A DNA stretch of 64,000 nucleotides from Pseudomonas delhiensis (GCF_900187975.1 NZ_FZPC01000009.1:62001-126000), one strand, 5' to 3'; counted from the stretch's first letter, positions 1 through 9,519 are shown. Numbers and translations: made by a program. Notes: generated from the sequence alone by a model not told the origin.

Positions 1-523
1 TCTTCACGCTGATGTCCAGCTGCTCGGCGACCTCGCGGTTGGTGTAGCCGCGCACCAGCGGCAGCAGCACGTCGCGCTCGCGCGGGGTGAGCGCAGCGAG
101 GCGTTCGTCCAGCTCGCCCAGGCCGGCGCGCGAGGCGTGCTGGCGGGCGCGGGACTGCAGGGCCTGCTGCACGCTGTCGAGCAGCAGCTGCTCGTTGTAG
201 GGCTTCTCGATGAAGTCCAGCGCGCCGGCCTTGAAGGCGCGGATGACGATGGGCACGTCGGCGTGGCCGCTGACGAAGATCACCGGCAGCTCCAGGCCGC
301 GCCGGCGCATTTCCTCCTGCACGCTAAGCCCGCCCAGGCCGGGCATGCGCACGTCCAGCAGCACGCAGCCGTGGGCGTCCGCCGGGCAGGCGTCGAGGAA
401 ATCGCGGCCGCTGGTGAAGGGCAGCGCCTTCAGGCCCACCGAGTCGAACAACCAGACGGTGGACTCGAGCATGCCCGGGTCGTCGTCCACCACGTACACC
501 ACCGCCTCTTGCGGCACTTCCAT
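1..523 (-). CDS. FixJ/NarL-type response regulator (partial, runs off left edge)
   Basis: This is the response regulator of a two-component pair with the sensor kinase at 547-2796. The N-terminal receiver domain shows the acidic cluster VVDDDPGM (residues 11-18), the phospho-acceptor Asp57 in LLDVRMPG and the conserved Lys in IEKPYN. The C-terminal part begins a LuxR-type helix-turn-helix (LTPRERDVL, then GYTNREVAEQLDISVK), and the end lies outside the window. The start chosen at 523 has AAGGAG six bases upstream; an alternative ATG at 550 overlaps the kinase stop codon (ATGA) but has a poorer ribosome site. Either way the two genes are tightly coupled, kinase first. The target genes are not shown by the sequence; the divergent acyl-CoA genes are a reasonable guess only. 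Confidence 0.9.
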   Translation of the reverse strand, partial: MEVPQEAVVYVVDDDPGMLESTVWLFDSVGLKALPFTSGRDFLDACPADAHGCVLLDVRMPGLGGLSVQEEMRRRGLELPVIFVSGHADVPIVIRAFKAGALDFIEKPYNEQLLLDSVQQALQSRARQHASRAGLGELDERLAALTPRERDVLLPLVRGYTNREVAEQLDISVK

Positions 524-546
524 CCCCTGCTCCTTCCGTTCCCCGT

Positions 547-2796
547 TCATCCCCGCCCCCCTTCGCCGGCCGCCGGCAGCCGGCACTCCAGGCGCAGGCC
601 GTCGGCCACCGGACGCGCGTCCAGGGTGCCGCCGAAGCCCTCGACCATGCCGCGGCTCATCGACAGCCCCAGGCCCAGGCCATCCGGCTTGCTGCTGTAG
701 AAGGGCGTGAACATGCGCTCCAGTGTCTGCTCGTCGGCCCCCGGGCCGTTGTCCTCCACCCACACGCACAAACGCCCGTCCGCCTCCAGCGCCGAACCGA
801 TGGCGATGGCCGAAGGCGCGCCGGCGTGGCGCTCGCGGTTGGCCTCGATGGCGTTGCGCAGCAGGTTCAGCAGCACCTGCTGCAGCAACACCCGGTCGGC
901 GTAGACCGGCGGCAGATTCTCCGCCAGCGCCTGGGCGATGGCTACCCCGCCCTGCCCCGCTTCCCAGGCGCACAGGCCCAGGGACTCACGCACCAGTTCG
1001 TTGACGTCCAGCGCCTGCAGGCGGCGCTGGCCCTTGCGCAGGAAGGCGCGCAGGCGGCGGATGACTTCCGAGGCGTGGTTGGCGTGCTCGGTGATGCGCG
1101 CCAGGCCCTGGGCCACGCGCTGCGCCGCCTCCGGGTTGCTGCCCAGGGCCGCCAGGTAGCGCTGGCTGGCGCCGGCGTAGTTGACCACCGCGGCCAGCGG
1201 CTGGTTGATCTCGTGGGCGATGCCCGAGGCCAGCTCGCCGAGGGTGACCAGGCGCGCGCTGTGGGCCAGTTCGTCCTGGTGGCGACGCTGCTGGTTTTCG
1301 CGCAGTTCGCGCTCGGTCATGTCGCGGGCCACCAGCGAGTAGTAGCGCTCGCCGCCGGCCGCGCGGTGGCCCAGCAGCACCAGCGACACCGGCACCGGCG
1401 CGCCGCCGCCCAGCGGCCGCAGCTGGCCTTCGGCGCGCCATACGCCCTGGCCGTCGGCAGTGTTCCAGCCCTCTGCCGCCAGGCGCCGCAGCAGGGCCTC
1501 GTCGAACAGCCCGTCGAGGCTCGCCGGCAGGCTTTCCTCGCCCAGCGCCAGCGCCTTGCGCGCCGCCGGGTTGGCATAGTTGGGGCGCCCGCCGGCGTCG
1601 ACGAACAGCACCAGGTCGGCGTTGGCCTCCACCACCTCGGCCAGGCGCCGGCGGTTCTCCTCGGCGCGCACCCGTGCGGTGATGTCGCGGGATACGCTGA
1701 CCACCTCCACCACCGCCCCGGTGTAGGTCTCGCGGATGGCGCGGCTGGCGGTCTCGAACCACAGGTAGTGGCCGTCGCGGTGGCGCAGGCGGTAGGTCAG
1801 GGTGGCGTAGCCGTCCTGCTCCAGGGCGTCGCGGGTATGCCGGGCCACGCGCTTGCGGTCGTCCGGGTGCAGCAGCGGCAGCACCGACTGGCCGCGCATC
1901 TCTTCCGGCCAGTAGCCCAGCAGCGGCCAGGACGAGGGCGAGGCGTCGAGGATGACGCCATCCAGGGTGCGCCGCGAGATCAGGTCGCTGGTGTTCTCGA
2001 TGATCTGCCGGTACAGCCGCCGCGCCCGCGCCGCCTCGCGTTCGCCGGCGATCTGCGCGCTGGCCTCGCGGCCGCGCACCAGCACCTCGGCCTGGCCGGC
2101 GTCGGGGATGAAGCTCCAGAGGAAGTGCCGGCCGCCCTGCTCGCTGGGCGCGTCCTGCACCGCGCGGGCCTGGGCCAGGCAGCTGCGCAGCAGTTCGCGA
2201 TGGTTGCTCGGCAGCAGTTCGCGCACGTCATCCAGGCCCAGCTCGGCGGCCAGGCGGCGCAGGGCCGGGTTGCCATCGAGCAGGTGCCCGTCGCCATCCA
2301 GCAGCAACGCCGGCAGCGGCTCGGCGGCCAGCAGCGGCGCGCTGCGCCGAGCGCCCCCGGCCAGCGCGAGCACTTCGTCGAGCAGCTCGCCGATCCAGCC
2401 CAGCCAGGGCGCGGCCGCCTCCGGCGCCGCCAGCAGCAACAGGCCGGGCTCGCCGCCCAGCGCCAGGTTCAGCGCCAGGCCGTGGCTCCAGCCGGCGCGG
2501 CGCAGGCGCCCACCCAGCCAGCCGGGCAGCGCCAGCAGTTCGTCCAGGGGCATGTCGCGGCGCCCGGCGAAGGCGGCGTGCAGGGCCTCGTCGTTGGCCT
2601 GCAGCGGGTCGCCGGCGCCGGGTGGCAGGCGCTCGTCGCCCAGCGCCTCGTAGCTGCGCGAGCGCGGCCGCCAGGCCAGGTAGAGCGCACGCGCCAGGGG
2701 CGCGCGGGCGCGGCACAGGGCGAGCAGCGCGTCGGCCTGGGCGGCCAGGGGCGCGGGCTCGCGGAGCAGGCGCACCAGGGTATTGAGTTCAGGCAT
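547..2796 (-). CDS. PAS-domain sensor histidine kinase
   Basis: A 749-residue soluble-looking kinase without obvious membrane helices. The N-terminal 240 residues are Ala/Leu-rich and not recognisable to me. Two PAS modules follow (about 260-375, with the typical LYRQIIENTSDLIS opening and LLGYWPEEM, and about 385-490). The HisKA box is ASGIAHEINQPLAAV with His528. The ATPase domain has the N box LLRNAIEAN (Asn648), G1 DNGPGA (about 682) and G2 GLGLGLSMSRG (about 706). HEINQPL is the FixL/DctB-type (HPK4) phosphorylation motif, which matches the FixJ-type regulator encoded just downstream. The gene is transcribed away from the acyl-CoA ligase at 2962 across a 165-bp intergenic region. The signal sensed by the PAS domains cannot be read from the sequence. 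Confidence 0.9.
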   Translation of the reverse strand: MPELNTLVRLLREPAPLAAQADALLALCRARAPLARALYLAWRPRSRSYEALGDERLPPGAGDPLQANDEALHAAFAGRRDMPLDELLALPGWLGGRLRRAGWSHGLALNLALGGEPGLLLLAAPEAAAPWLGWIGELLDEVLALAGGARRSAPLLAAEPLPALLLDGDGHLLDGNPALRRLAAELGLDDVRELLPSNHRELLRSCLAQARAVQDAPSEQGGRHFLWSFIPDAGQAEVLVRGREASAQIAGEREAARARRLYRQIIENTSDLISRRTLDGVILDASPSSWPLLGYWPEEMRGQSVLPLLHPDDRKRVARHTRDALEQDGYATLTYRLRHRDGHYLWFETASRAIRETYTGAVVEVVSVSRDITARVRAEENRRRLAEVVEANADLVLFVDAGGRPNYANPAARKALALGEESLPASLDGLFDEALLRRLAAEGWNTADGQGVWRAEGQLRPLGGGAPVPVSLVLLGHRAAGGERYYSLVARDMTERELRENQQRRHQDELAHSARLVTLGELASGIAHEINQPLAAVVNYAGASQRYLAALGSNPEAAQRVAQGLARITEHANHASEVIRRLRAFLRKGQRRLQALDVNELVRESLGLCAWEAGQGGVAIAQALAENLPPVYADRVLLQQVLLNLLRNAIEANRERHAGAPSAIAIGSALEADGRLCVWVEDNGPGADEQTLERMFTPFYSSKPDGLGLGLSMSRGMVEGFGGTLDARPVADGLRLECRLPAAGEGGRG

Positions 2797-2961
2797 GGAG
2801 GCGGTCCGGGTGCTTTTGTCTTTATATAGTATTTATACCATAAGCATATGGTTGTACTTCCATAACAATCTCGGGATTGCTATAAATCGCCCCATCAGCC
2901 GCCCGACAAGCCTGCAGGCGGCCAAGAACAATGAGCTAACAATCAGCCACAGGGTGTCTAC

Positions 2962-4584
2962 ATGTCGATCTTCGAACAGGGTCTCGCGCCTGCCCCGGTC
3001 AACCATACCGCGCTGACCCCGCTGAGTTTCATCGAACGCACCGCCAGCGTTTACCCCGACCGCACCGCCGTGATCCACGGCAGCCTGCGCCGCACCTGGC
3101 GCGAAACCTACCAGCGCTGCCGGCGCCTGGCCTCGGCCCTGGCCTGGCGCGGCATCGGCCGCGGCGACACGGTCGCGGTGATGCTGCCAAACACCCCGCA
3201 GATGCTGGAGGCGCACTTCGCCATCCCGATGATCGGCGCGGTGCTCAACACCCTCAACGTGCGCCTGGACGCCGAGGCCATCGCCTTCATGCTGCAGCAC
3301 GGCGAGGCCAAGGTGCTGATCACAGACCGTGAGTTCCACGATGTGATCCGCGCCGCCCTGGGCATGCTCGACCACCCGCCGCTGGTGATCGACGTCGACG
3401 ACCCGGAATACGGCGAGGGCGAGCCAGTCGGCAGCCTGGACTACGAGGCCCTGCTGGCCGAGGGCGACCCCGAGTACGCCTGGGCCTGGCCGCGGGACGA
3501 GTGGGACGCCATCTCGCTGAACTACACCTCCGGCACCACCGGCAACCCCAAGGGCGTGGTCTACCACCACCGCGGCGCCTACCTGAACTCGCTGGGCAAC
3601 CAGATGACCTGGTCCATGGGCCAGCACCCGGTGTACCTGTGGACCCTGCCGATGTTCCACTGCAACGGCTGGTGCTACCCCTGGACGGTCACCGCGCTGG
3701 CCGGCACCCACGTGTGCCTGCGCCGGGTGGACCCGCAGAAGATCCTCACCCTCATCCGCGAGCACCGCGTCAGCCACCTGTGCGGCGCGCCCATCGTGCT
3801 CAACGCGCTGATCAACATGCCCGACTCGGCCAAGGCCGCCATCGACCACCCGGTGCACGCCATGGTCGCCGGCGCCGCGCCGCCGGCCAAGGTGATAGGC
3901 GCGGTGGAGGAAATGGGCATCCACGTCACCCACGTCTACGGCCTCACCGAGGTCTACGGCCCGGTCACCGTGTGCGCCTGGCACGAGGAGTGGGACGCGC
4001 TGCCGCTGGACGAGCGGGCGAAGATCAAGTCGCGCCAGGGCGTGCGCTACCCGACCCTGGAAGGGGTGATGGTCGCCGATCCCAAGACCCTGGAGCCGGT
4101 GCCGCGCGACGGCCAGAGCGTCGGCGAGATCTTCATGCGCGGCAACACCGTGATGAAGGGCTACCTGAAGAACCCCAGCGCCACCGAGGAAGCCTTCGCC
4201 GGCGGCTGGTTCCACACCGGCGACCTGGCCGTGTGGCACCCCGACGGCTACGTGGAGATCCGCGACCGGCTGAAGGACATCATCATCTCCGGCGGCGAGA
4301 ACATCTCCACCATCGAGGTCGAGGGCGTGCTGTTCCGCCACCCGGCGGTGCTGGAGGCGGCCGTGGTGGCGCGCCCGGACGAGCGCTGGGGCGAGACGCC
4401 CTGCGCCTTCGTCACCCTCAAGACCGGCCATGCCGACACCACCGCCGAGCAGGTCATCGCCTTCTGCCGCGAACACCTGGCCGGCTTCAAGGTGCCCAGG
4501 ACGGTGGTCTTCACCGAACTGCCGAAGACCTCCACCGGCAAGGTGCAGAAATTCGTCCTGCGCGACTGGGCCCACAAGCTCTGA
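2962..4584 (+). CDS. Acyl-CoA synthetase (AMP-forming; medium-chain or methylmercaptopropionate-type)
   Basis: A 540-residue member of the ANL superfamily that activates a carboxylic acid to its acyl-CoA through an acyl-adenylate. The P-loop YTSGTTGNPKGV lies at about residue 188, the A5 motif at HVYGLTEVYGP, and the A7/A8 region at HTGDLAVWHPDGY and KDIIISGGENIS. The A10 lysine is in TSTGKVQKFVL near the C-terminus. Length and motifs fit the group that holds AlkK-like medium-chain ligases and DmdB-type ligases. The next gene, 57 bp downstream on the same strand, is an acyl-CoA dehydrogenase of the DmdC-like length class, so the pair probably performs the first two steps of degrading a fatty or short thio-acid. 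The exact substrate is inferred, not seen. Confidence 0.9.
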   Translation: MSIFEQGLAPAPVNHTALTPLSFIERTASVYPDRTAVIHGSLRRTWRETYQRCRRLASALAWRGIGRGDTVAVMLPNTPQMLEAHFAIPMIGAVLNTLNVRLDAEAIAFMLQHGEAKVLITDREFHDVIRAALGMLDHPPLVIDVDDPEYGEGEPVGSLDYEALLAEGDPEYAWAWPRDEWDAISLNYTSGTTGNPKGVVYHHRGAYLNSLGNQMTWSMGQHPVYLWTLPMFHCNGWCYPWTVTALAGTHVCLRRVDPQKILTLIREHRVSHLCGAPIVLNALINMPDSAKAAIDHPVHAMVAGAAPPAKVIGAVEEMGIHVTHVYGLTEVYGPVTVCAWHEEWDALPLDERAKIKSRQGVRYPTLEGVMVADPKTLEPVPRDGQSVGEIFMRGNTVMKGYLKNPSATEEAFAGGWFHTGDLAVWHPDGYVEIRDRLKDIIISGGENISTIEVEGVLFRHPAVLEAAVVARPDERWGETPCAFVTLKTGHADTTAEQVIAFCREHLAGFKVPRTVVFTELPKTSTGKVQKFVLRDWAHKL

Positions 4585-4641
4585 CGTCCCCTTCCCACTT
4601 GCGATAGCGCCCCGGCCTGGCCGGGGCGCCGAGGTACCCTC

Positions 4642-6408
4642 ATGCCCGACTACAAGGCTCCGCTGCGCGACATGCGCTTCCTGCTCATCGACGTGTTCGA
4701 CGCCCCGGCCCTGTGGCAGCGCCTGCCGGCCCTGGCCGAGCGCGTCGACGCCGACACCGCCGAGGCCATCCTCGAAGAGGCGGCGAAGCTCACCGGCGGC
4801 CTGCTCGCCCCGCTCAACCGCAGCGGCGACGAACAGGGCGCACAATGGCGGGACGGCGCGGTCAGCACCCCGGCCGGCTTCCGCGAGGCCTACGCCACCT
4901 ATGCCGAGGGCGGCTGGGTGGGCCTGGCCGGCAACCCCGGGTACGGCGGCATGGGCATGCCGAAGATGCTCTCGGTGCAGTTCGAGGAAATGGTCTACGC
5001 GGCCAACGCCAGCTTCGCCCTCTACTCCACCCTCTCCGCCGGCGCCTGCCTGGCGCTGGACGCCCACGCCAGCGAGGCGCTGAAGCAGAAGTACCTGCCG
5101 GCCATGTACGAAGGCCGCTGGGCCGGCTCCATGTGCCTGACCGAGCCCCACGCCGGCACCGACCTCGGGCTGATCCGCACGAAAGCCGAGCCGCAGGCGG
5201 ACGGCAGCTACGCCATCAGCGGCACCAAGATCTTCATCACCGGCGGCGAACAGGACCTGACCGAAAACATCATCCACCTGGTGCTGGCCAAGCTGCCCGA
5301 CGCGCCGGCCGGCTCGCGCGGCATCTCGCTGTTCCTGGTGCCCAAGGTGCTGGTGGGCGACGACGGCGCCCTCGGCGCGCGCAACGCCGTGAGCTGCGGC
5401 TCCATCGAGCACAAGATGGGCATCAAGGCCTCGGCCACCTGCGTGATGAACTTCGACGGCGCCACCGGCTGGCTGGTGGGCGAGCCGAACAAGGGCCTGG
5501 CGGCGATGTTCACCATGATGAACTACGAGCGCCTGTCCATCGGCATCCAGGGCATCGGCTGCGCCGAGATGTCCTACCAGGCCGCCGTCGGCTACGCCCG
5601 CGAACGCCTGCAGAGCCGCGCGCCGACCGGCCCGCAGCAGAAGGACAAGGCCGCCGACGCGATCATCGTCCACCCGGACGTGCGGCGCATGCTGCTGACC
5701 ATGAAGGCCCTGACCGAGGGCGGCCGCGCCTTCGCCACCTACCTGGGGCAGCAGCTGGACATCGCCAAGTACGCCACCGACGACGCCGAGCGTGCTCGCG
5801 CCGAAGGCCTGGTGGCGCTGCTCACCCCGGTGGCCAAGGCGTTCTTCACCGACACCGGGCTGGAAAGCTGCGTGCACGGCCAGCAGGTGTTCGGCGGCCA
5901 CGGCTACATCCGCGAATGGGGCCAGGAACAGCTGGTGCGCGACGTGCGCATCGCGCAGATCTACGAAGGCACCAACGGCATCCAGGCCCTGGACCTGGTC
6001 GGGCGCAAGGTGCTGGCCAACGGCGGCGAGCTGCTGGCGCTGTTCGCCGGGGAAATCCGCGCCTTCGCCGAGGCCGTGGCGGACGACGAGTTCAGCGCCC
6101 CGCTGCTGGAAGCCCTGGAGCAGTTGGAAGCCCTCACCCGGCAGCTCCAGGAGCGCGCCAAAGAAGACCCGCGCGAGCCGGGCGCCGCGGCGGTGGACTA
6201 CCTGCACCTGTTCGGCTACACCGCCTACGCCTACATGTGGGCGCGCATGGCCCGCGCCGCCAGTGGCCAGGCCGATGACTTCCACCAGGGCAAACTGGCT
6301 ACGGCGCGTTTCTATTTCGCCCGCCTGCTGCCGCGTACCCAGTCCCTGGCCAGCGCCGTGCGCGCCGGCAGCGAAAGCCTCTACGCGCTGGAGGCCGAGC
6401 AGTTCTGA
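4642..6408 (+). CDS. Acyl-CoA dehydrogenase, large (588-aa) FAD-dependent type
   Basis: It oxidises an acyl-CoA to the 2-enoyl-CoA with FAD, passing electrons to ETF. The sequence has the flavin/substrate segment CLTEPHAGTDLG (about residue 160), ITGGEQD, and GGHGYIREWGQEQL. The likely catalytic base is Glu442 in IYEGTNGIQALDL. At 588 residues, with a C-terminal extension after the core, it belongs to the longer family that includes 3-methylmercaptopropionyl-CoA dehydrogenase (DmdC) and several Pseudomonas fatty acyl-CoA dehydrogenases. The ATG at 4642 follows GAGG with suitable spacing. It forms a likely operon with the ligase at 2962 and is followed by a strong terminator at 6427. Confidence 0.92.
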   Translation: MPDYKAPLRDMRFLLIDVFDAPALWQRLPALAERVDADTAEAILEEAAKLTGGLLAPLNRSGDEQGAQWRDGAVSTPAGFREAYATYAEGGWVGLAGNPGYGGMGMPKMLSVQFEEMVYAANASFALYSTLSAGACLALDAHASEALKQKYLPAMYEGRWAGSMCLTEPHAGTDLGLIRTKAEPQADGSYAISGTKIFITGGEQDLTENIIHLVLAKLPDAPAGSRGISLFLVPKVLVGDDGALGARNAVSCGSIEHKMGIKASATCVMNFDGATGWLVGEPNKGLAAMFTMMNYERLSIGIQGIGCAEMSYQAAVGYARERLQSRAPTGPQQKDKAADAIIVHPDVRRMLLTMKALTEGGRAFATYLGQQLDIAKYATDDAERARAEGLVALLTPVAKAFFTDTGLESCVHGQQVFGGHGYIREWGQEQLVRDVRIAQIYEGTNGIQALDLVGRKVLANGGELLALFAGEIRAFAEAVADDEFSAPLLEALEQLEALTRQLQERAKEDPREPGAAAVDYLHLFGYTAYAYMWARMARAASGQADDFHQGKLATARFYFARLLPRTQSLASAVRAGSESLYALEAEQF

Positions 6409-6426
6409 TTCCCTGTTGAGCGTGTT

Positions 6427-6467
6427 GCGCGGCCAGCCCTTCGGGGGTGTGCCGCGCTTTTTTATTT
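6427..6467 (+). terminator. Rho-independent terminator of the acyl-CoA operon
   Basis: A 7-bp stem GCGCGGC (6427-6433) pairs with GCCGCGC (6451-6457) and is followed directly by TTTTTTATTT. It lies 19 bases after the dehydrogenase stop codon. Confidence 0.85.
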
Positions 6468-6468
6468 C

Positions 6469-6764
6469 GTAGGAGCGAGCTTGCTCGCGAAGGGTGCCAG
6501 CCGATAGCAGCGGTGTTTGGGATGTACGCCGTCCCCTCTCCCCAGCCCTCGGCTGCGCGCCCCGCCCTGAAGGGAGAGGGGGCTTGTCCGTGCCGGCTGC
6601 AAGGATGGTTTCAACCGGATGCCGCAACGTCCGGCTGACTTCAGAACATCAGCGTCTGCCGAACGGTCCCCTCTCCCTTCAGGGAGAGGGTTAGGGAGAG
6701 GGCGCTCTCATGCCTGGCACCGGCATGGCCGGGAAACTCCGTTCGCGAGCAAGCTCGCTCCTAC
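6469..6764. repeat. Composite dispersed repeat bounded by REP-like inverted arms (copy 1)
   Basis: This fills most of the 429-bp gap between the dehydrogenase and the methyltransferase. The outer arms CGTAGGAGCGAGCTTGCTCG (6469 onward) and its inverse (6741-6764) enclose about 175 bp that start with CCCTCTCCCCAGCCCTCGG and end with AGGGAGAGGGTTAGGG. The same layout, with very similar inner sequence, recurs at 15501-15799, and a related inner part recurs at about 18070-18235. No coding gene is visible in it. Confidence 0.8.
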
Positions 6765-6837
6765 AAGTCCCCCCAGCCCCCATCACCCCAAAAACCCGGC
6801 GTAGAATGACCGTCCCAGCGACTCACCGACGCCCGCC

Positions 6838-7470
6838 ATGTCCCTAGACGACCAGACCCTGCGCGACATCTCCCGCCTCACCCTGCAGCACTACCAGGAC
6901 AGCGCCGAGGCCTTCCGCGAAGGTACCCGCAACCACGACGTCAGCCAGAACATCGCCGCGCTGCTGCGGCACATCCACAGCGAGCCTCCCTTCGCCCTGC
7001 TCGACTTCGGCTGCGGCCCCGGCCGCGACCTGAACACCTTCAAGGCCCTGGGCCACGCCCCGGTGGGCCTGGACGGCTGCCCGAACTTCGTCGAGATGGC
7101 CCGCCAGGCCAGTGGTTGCGAGGTGTGGCTGCAGGACTTCCTGGCGCTGGACCTGCCGGCGGCGCGCTTCGATGGCATCTATGCCAATGCCAGCCTGTTC
7201 CACGTGCCGCGCCAGGAGCTGCCGCGGGTGCTGGGAGAGCTGCGCGCGGCGCTGAAGCCCGGCGGCGTGCTGTTCGCCTCGAACCCGCGCGGGGACAATG
7301 CCGAGGGCTGGAACGGCCCGCGCTACGGCGCCTACCACGATTGGGAACACTGGAAGCAGTTGCTCGAAGCGGCGGGCTTCGAGCAGTTGGAACACTACTA
7401 CCGGCCCGCCGGGCTGCCGCGCGAGCAGCAGCCCTGGCTGGCCAGCGTCTGGCGCCGCGCCGAGCCCTAG
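6838..7470 (+). CDS. Class I SAM-dependent methyltransferase
   Basis: A 210-residue Rossmann-fold methyltransferase. Motif I is LLDFGCGPGRDLNTF at about residues 54-68, the acidic residue after beta-2 is in VGLDGCPNFVEMA, and motif IV is FDGIYANASLFHVPR. The C-terminal half (LKPGGVLFASNPRG) matches the UbiE/Tam/Methyltransf_11 fold. The substrate cannot be inferred. It stands alone on the plus strand, and its stop codon overlaps the stop of the convergent binding-protein gene (shared CTAG at 7467-7470), so no room is left for a terminator between them. Confidence 0.88.
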   Translation: MSLDDQTLRDISRLTLQHYQDSAEAFREGTRNHDVSQNIAALLRHIHSEPPFALLDFGCGPGRDLNTFKALGHAPVGLDGCPNFVEMARQASGCEVWLQDFLALDLPAARFDGIYANASLFHVPRQELPRVLGELRAALKPGGVLFASNPRGDNAEGWNGPRYGAYHDWEHWKQLLEAAGFEQLEHYYRPAGLPREQQPWLASVWRRAEP

Positions 7471-8498
7471 TTGGCCTTGGCCGCCCAGGCGTTGAAGCGC
7501 AGCTCCAGCTCCTCGCCGTGGTCCACCCAGAAGGCGAAGTCCACCGGCACCGCCTGCTCCAGGTTGGCCGGCGCGGTGTTCAGGCGCTCCACCAGGGCCG
7601 GGTCGAGCAGCGCGGTGGTCTGCCTGTTGACCGAGCCGTAGCCCAGCTTCACGGTGTGGATCTTCTGCTGCTCCGGGCGCAGCGAGAAGGCGATGAAGTC
7701 CTCCGCCTCCTGCTTCTTCGGGCTGCCCTTGGGGATGGCCCAGGAGTCGATGGCGTACAGGCTGTCGTTCCACACCACCTTCATCGGCGCGCCTTCCTCC
7801 TGGGCGGCGAACACACGGCCGTTGTAGGCGGTGCTCATCACCACGTCGCCGCTGGCGAGGAACTGCATGGGCTGGGCGCCGGACTCCCACCACTGGATCG
7901 ACGGCTTGATCTGGTCCAGCTTGCGGAAGGCGCGGTTCACGCCCTCGGGGGTGGAAAGCACCTTGTAGATGTCCTGCTTCGGCACGCCGTCGGCCAGCAG
8001 GGCGATCTCCAGGGTGTACTTGGCGCCCTTGCGCAGCGCGCGCTTGCCGGGGAATTTCTGCGTGTCCCAGAAGTCCGCCCAGCCGGTCGGCGCGGTGCTC
8101 AGGCGCTTGGCGTCGTAGGCCATGGCCATGGACCACACCAGCAGGCCGGCGCCGCAGTCGGACACGGTGCCCGGCACGTAGTCGGCGACATTGCCCAGGC
8201 GCGCCGGGTCCAGTTGCTCGAACAGGCCTTCGTCGCAGCCGCGCAGCAGTTCCGGGCCCTCGACCTGGACCACGTCCCAGTTGACGCTGTGGGTGTCGAC
8301 CATGGCCTTGATCCTGCCCATCTCGCCGTTGTACTCGCCGGCGATCACCTTGTTGCCGGTGGCCTTCTCGAAGGGTTTGTAGAAGGCTTCGGTCTGCACG
8401 TCCTTGCTGGTGCCGCCGAAGGAGATCACGCTCAGGTCGGCCGCCATGGCGCCGGACGCCAGGCCCATGAGCAGGGCCGCCGCTATCGGGTTCTTCAT
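7467..8498 (-). CDS. Periplasmic substrate-binding protein, PotD/spermidine-putrescine family
   Basis: A 343-residue secreted ABC-type binding protein. The ATG at 8498 has AGAGGTGG just upstream and opens a clean signal peptide, MKNPIAAALLMGLASGAMA, cut before ADLSVISFGG. The phrase VISFGGTSKDVQTEAFYKPF and later WDVVQVEGPELLRG and MVVWNDSLYAIDSWAIPKG-like segments are typical of the PotD/PotF/YdcS group that binds polyamines and similar cations. No permease or ATPase genes are adjacent. It lies 82 bp downstream of the class II aldolase gene on the same strand and is probably co-transcribed with it. The ligand is unknown. Confidence 0.88.
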   Translation of the reverse strand: MKNPIAAALLMGLASGAMAADLSVISFGGTSKDVQTEAFYKPFEKATGNKVIAGEYNGEMGRIKAMVDTHSVNWDVVQVEGPELLRGCDEGLFEQLDPARLGNVADYVPGTVSDCGAGLLVWSMAMAYDAKRLSTAPTGWADFWDTQKFPGKRALRKGAKYTLEIALLADGVPKQDIYKVLSTPEGVNRAFRKLDQIKPSIQWWESGAQPMQFLASGDVVMSTAYNGRVFAAQEEGAPMKVVWNDSLYAIDSWAIPKGSPKKQEAEDFIAFSLRPEQQKIHTVKLGYGSVNRQTTALLDPALVERLNTAPANLEQAVPVDFAFWVDHGEELELRFNAWAAKAN

Positions 8499-8580
8499 TT
8501 CCACCTCTTGGCTTTGTTGTTGGCAGATTTCAAGCACGCCAGGCGCCCGGCCTCTGCGGGCCGGGACGCATGCAAAGGGA

Positions 8581-9354
8581 TCAGCTGCGGTAGTCGGCCT
8601 CGCCGTCGGCGATCAGGCGCAGGGCCGACTCCCAGGCCAGCAGGTGCAGGCCGCCGGCCAGGGCTTCCTCTTCCTGCACGGCAACGCGCTCGCGCACCGC
8701 TTCCGGCGGGTAGCGCAGCTGGCGGCCGCCGGCCAGGGCCTGCACCTGGGCCTGGCAGGCGCGTTCGAGGAAGTAGATCTGGTTGAAGGCCTCGGCGATG
8801 CACCGCCCGGCGGCCAGCAGGCCGTGGTTGCGCAGGATCATCGCCATGTTCGAACCCAGGTCGCGGACCAGCCGCGAGCGCTCGTCCGGGTCCAGGGCGA
8901 TGCCTTCGTACTCGTGGTAGCCCAGGCGGTTGTGGAATTTCAGCGCGTGCTGGCTGATCGGCAGCAGGCCGTCCTCCTGGGCCGACACGGCGATGCCGGC
9001 GGCGGTGTGGGTGTGGATCACGCAGGCCACGTCCGGGCGCGCGGCATGCACCGCCGAGTGGATGTTGAAGCCGGCGCGGTTGACGCTGTTCGGGCCGAAG
9101 CGCGGGTCGATGACGTCGCCGGCGTGGTCGACCTTGACCAGGTCCGAGGCGCGCATCTCGTGGAACATCACGCCGTAGCGGTTGATCAGGTAGTGGCCCG
9201 GCTCGCCCGGCACGCGGGCGGAGATGTGCGTGTCGATGTGGTCGGTCCAGCGGAAGTGCGCAACCAGCCGGTACAGCGCTGCGAGGTCGCAGCGGGCCTG
9301 CCACTCTTCGGCGGAAATACTCGCGGGGTCGATGTTGTAAGCTGTGTCGCGCAT
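8581..9354 (-). CDS. Class II aldolase/adducin family protein
   Basis: A 257-residue zinc-dependent aldolase/epimerase fold protein. The metal ligands are seen in CVIHTHTAAGIAVSA (two His of the HxH motif) and in ILRNHGLLAAG (third His). The substrate phosphate loop region is HISARVPGEPGHYLINRYG. Family members cleave or epimerise short sugar phosphates, but the subgroup without a clear kinase or isomerase partner, as here, is poorly understood. It is the first gene of a probable operon with the PotD-like binding protein and is transcribed divergently from the MocR regulator at 9520, which probably controls it. Confidence 0.88.
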   Translation of the reverse strand: MRDTAYNIDPASISAEEWQARCDLAALYRLVAHFRWTDHIDTHISARVPGEPGHYLINRYGVMFHEMRASDLVKVDHAGDVIDPRFGPNSVNRAGFNIHSAVHAARPDVACVIHTHTAAGIAVSAQEDGLLPISQHALKFHNRLGYHEYEGIALDPDERSRLVRDLGSNMAMILRNHGLLAAGRCIAEAFNQIYFLERACQAQVQALAGGRQLRYPPEAVRERVAVQEEEALAGGLHLLAWESALRLIADGEADYRS

Positions 9355-9519
9355 GGCAAATCCTTGTTATCAGGCTCGCGCGGCGTAGGCGCCGCGTTCT
9401 GCCCAGGAGTGTGCGGCGCCCGCCGTGGCGCCGCCATGCACAGGGGCGATGGACTGCCTGCAGTGCTGTTATGGTCGCGTGGCCTGTACAGTTTCCGTTC
9501 CCCCCTACCGGACGCTTCG
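9355..9519. promoter_or_regulatory. Divergent control region between aldolase operon and MocR regulator
   Basis: A 165-bp region separates the two divergent starts. It holds CTGTACAGT (9484-9492) and nearby CTGCAGTGCTGTTATGG, repeats of a CTGnnnnG kind that could serve as MocR sites. I see no convincing -35/-10 pair. The assignment as an operator is inference. Confidence 0.4.

Noticed and set aside
2833..6627. A 1264-codon open frame on the minus strand across the acyl-CoA ligase and dehydrogenase
   Set aside because: It is antisense to two genes with complete family motifs; its translation is His/Gly/Val/Ala-rich without domains, a usual shadow in GC-rich DNA.
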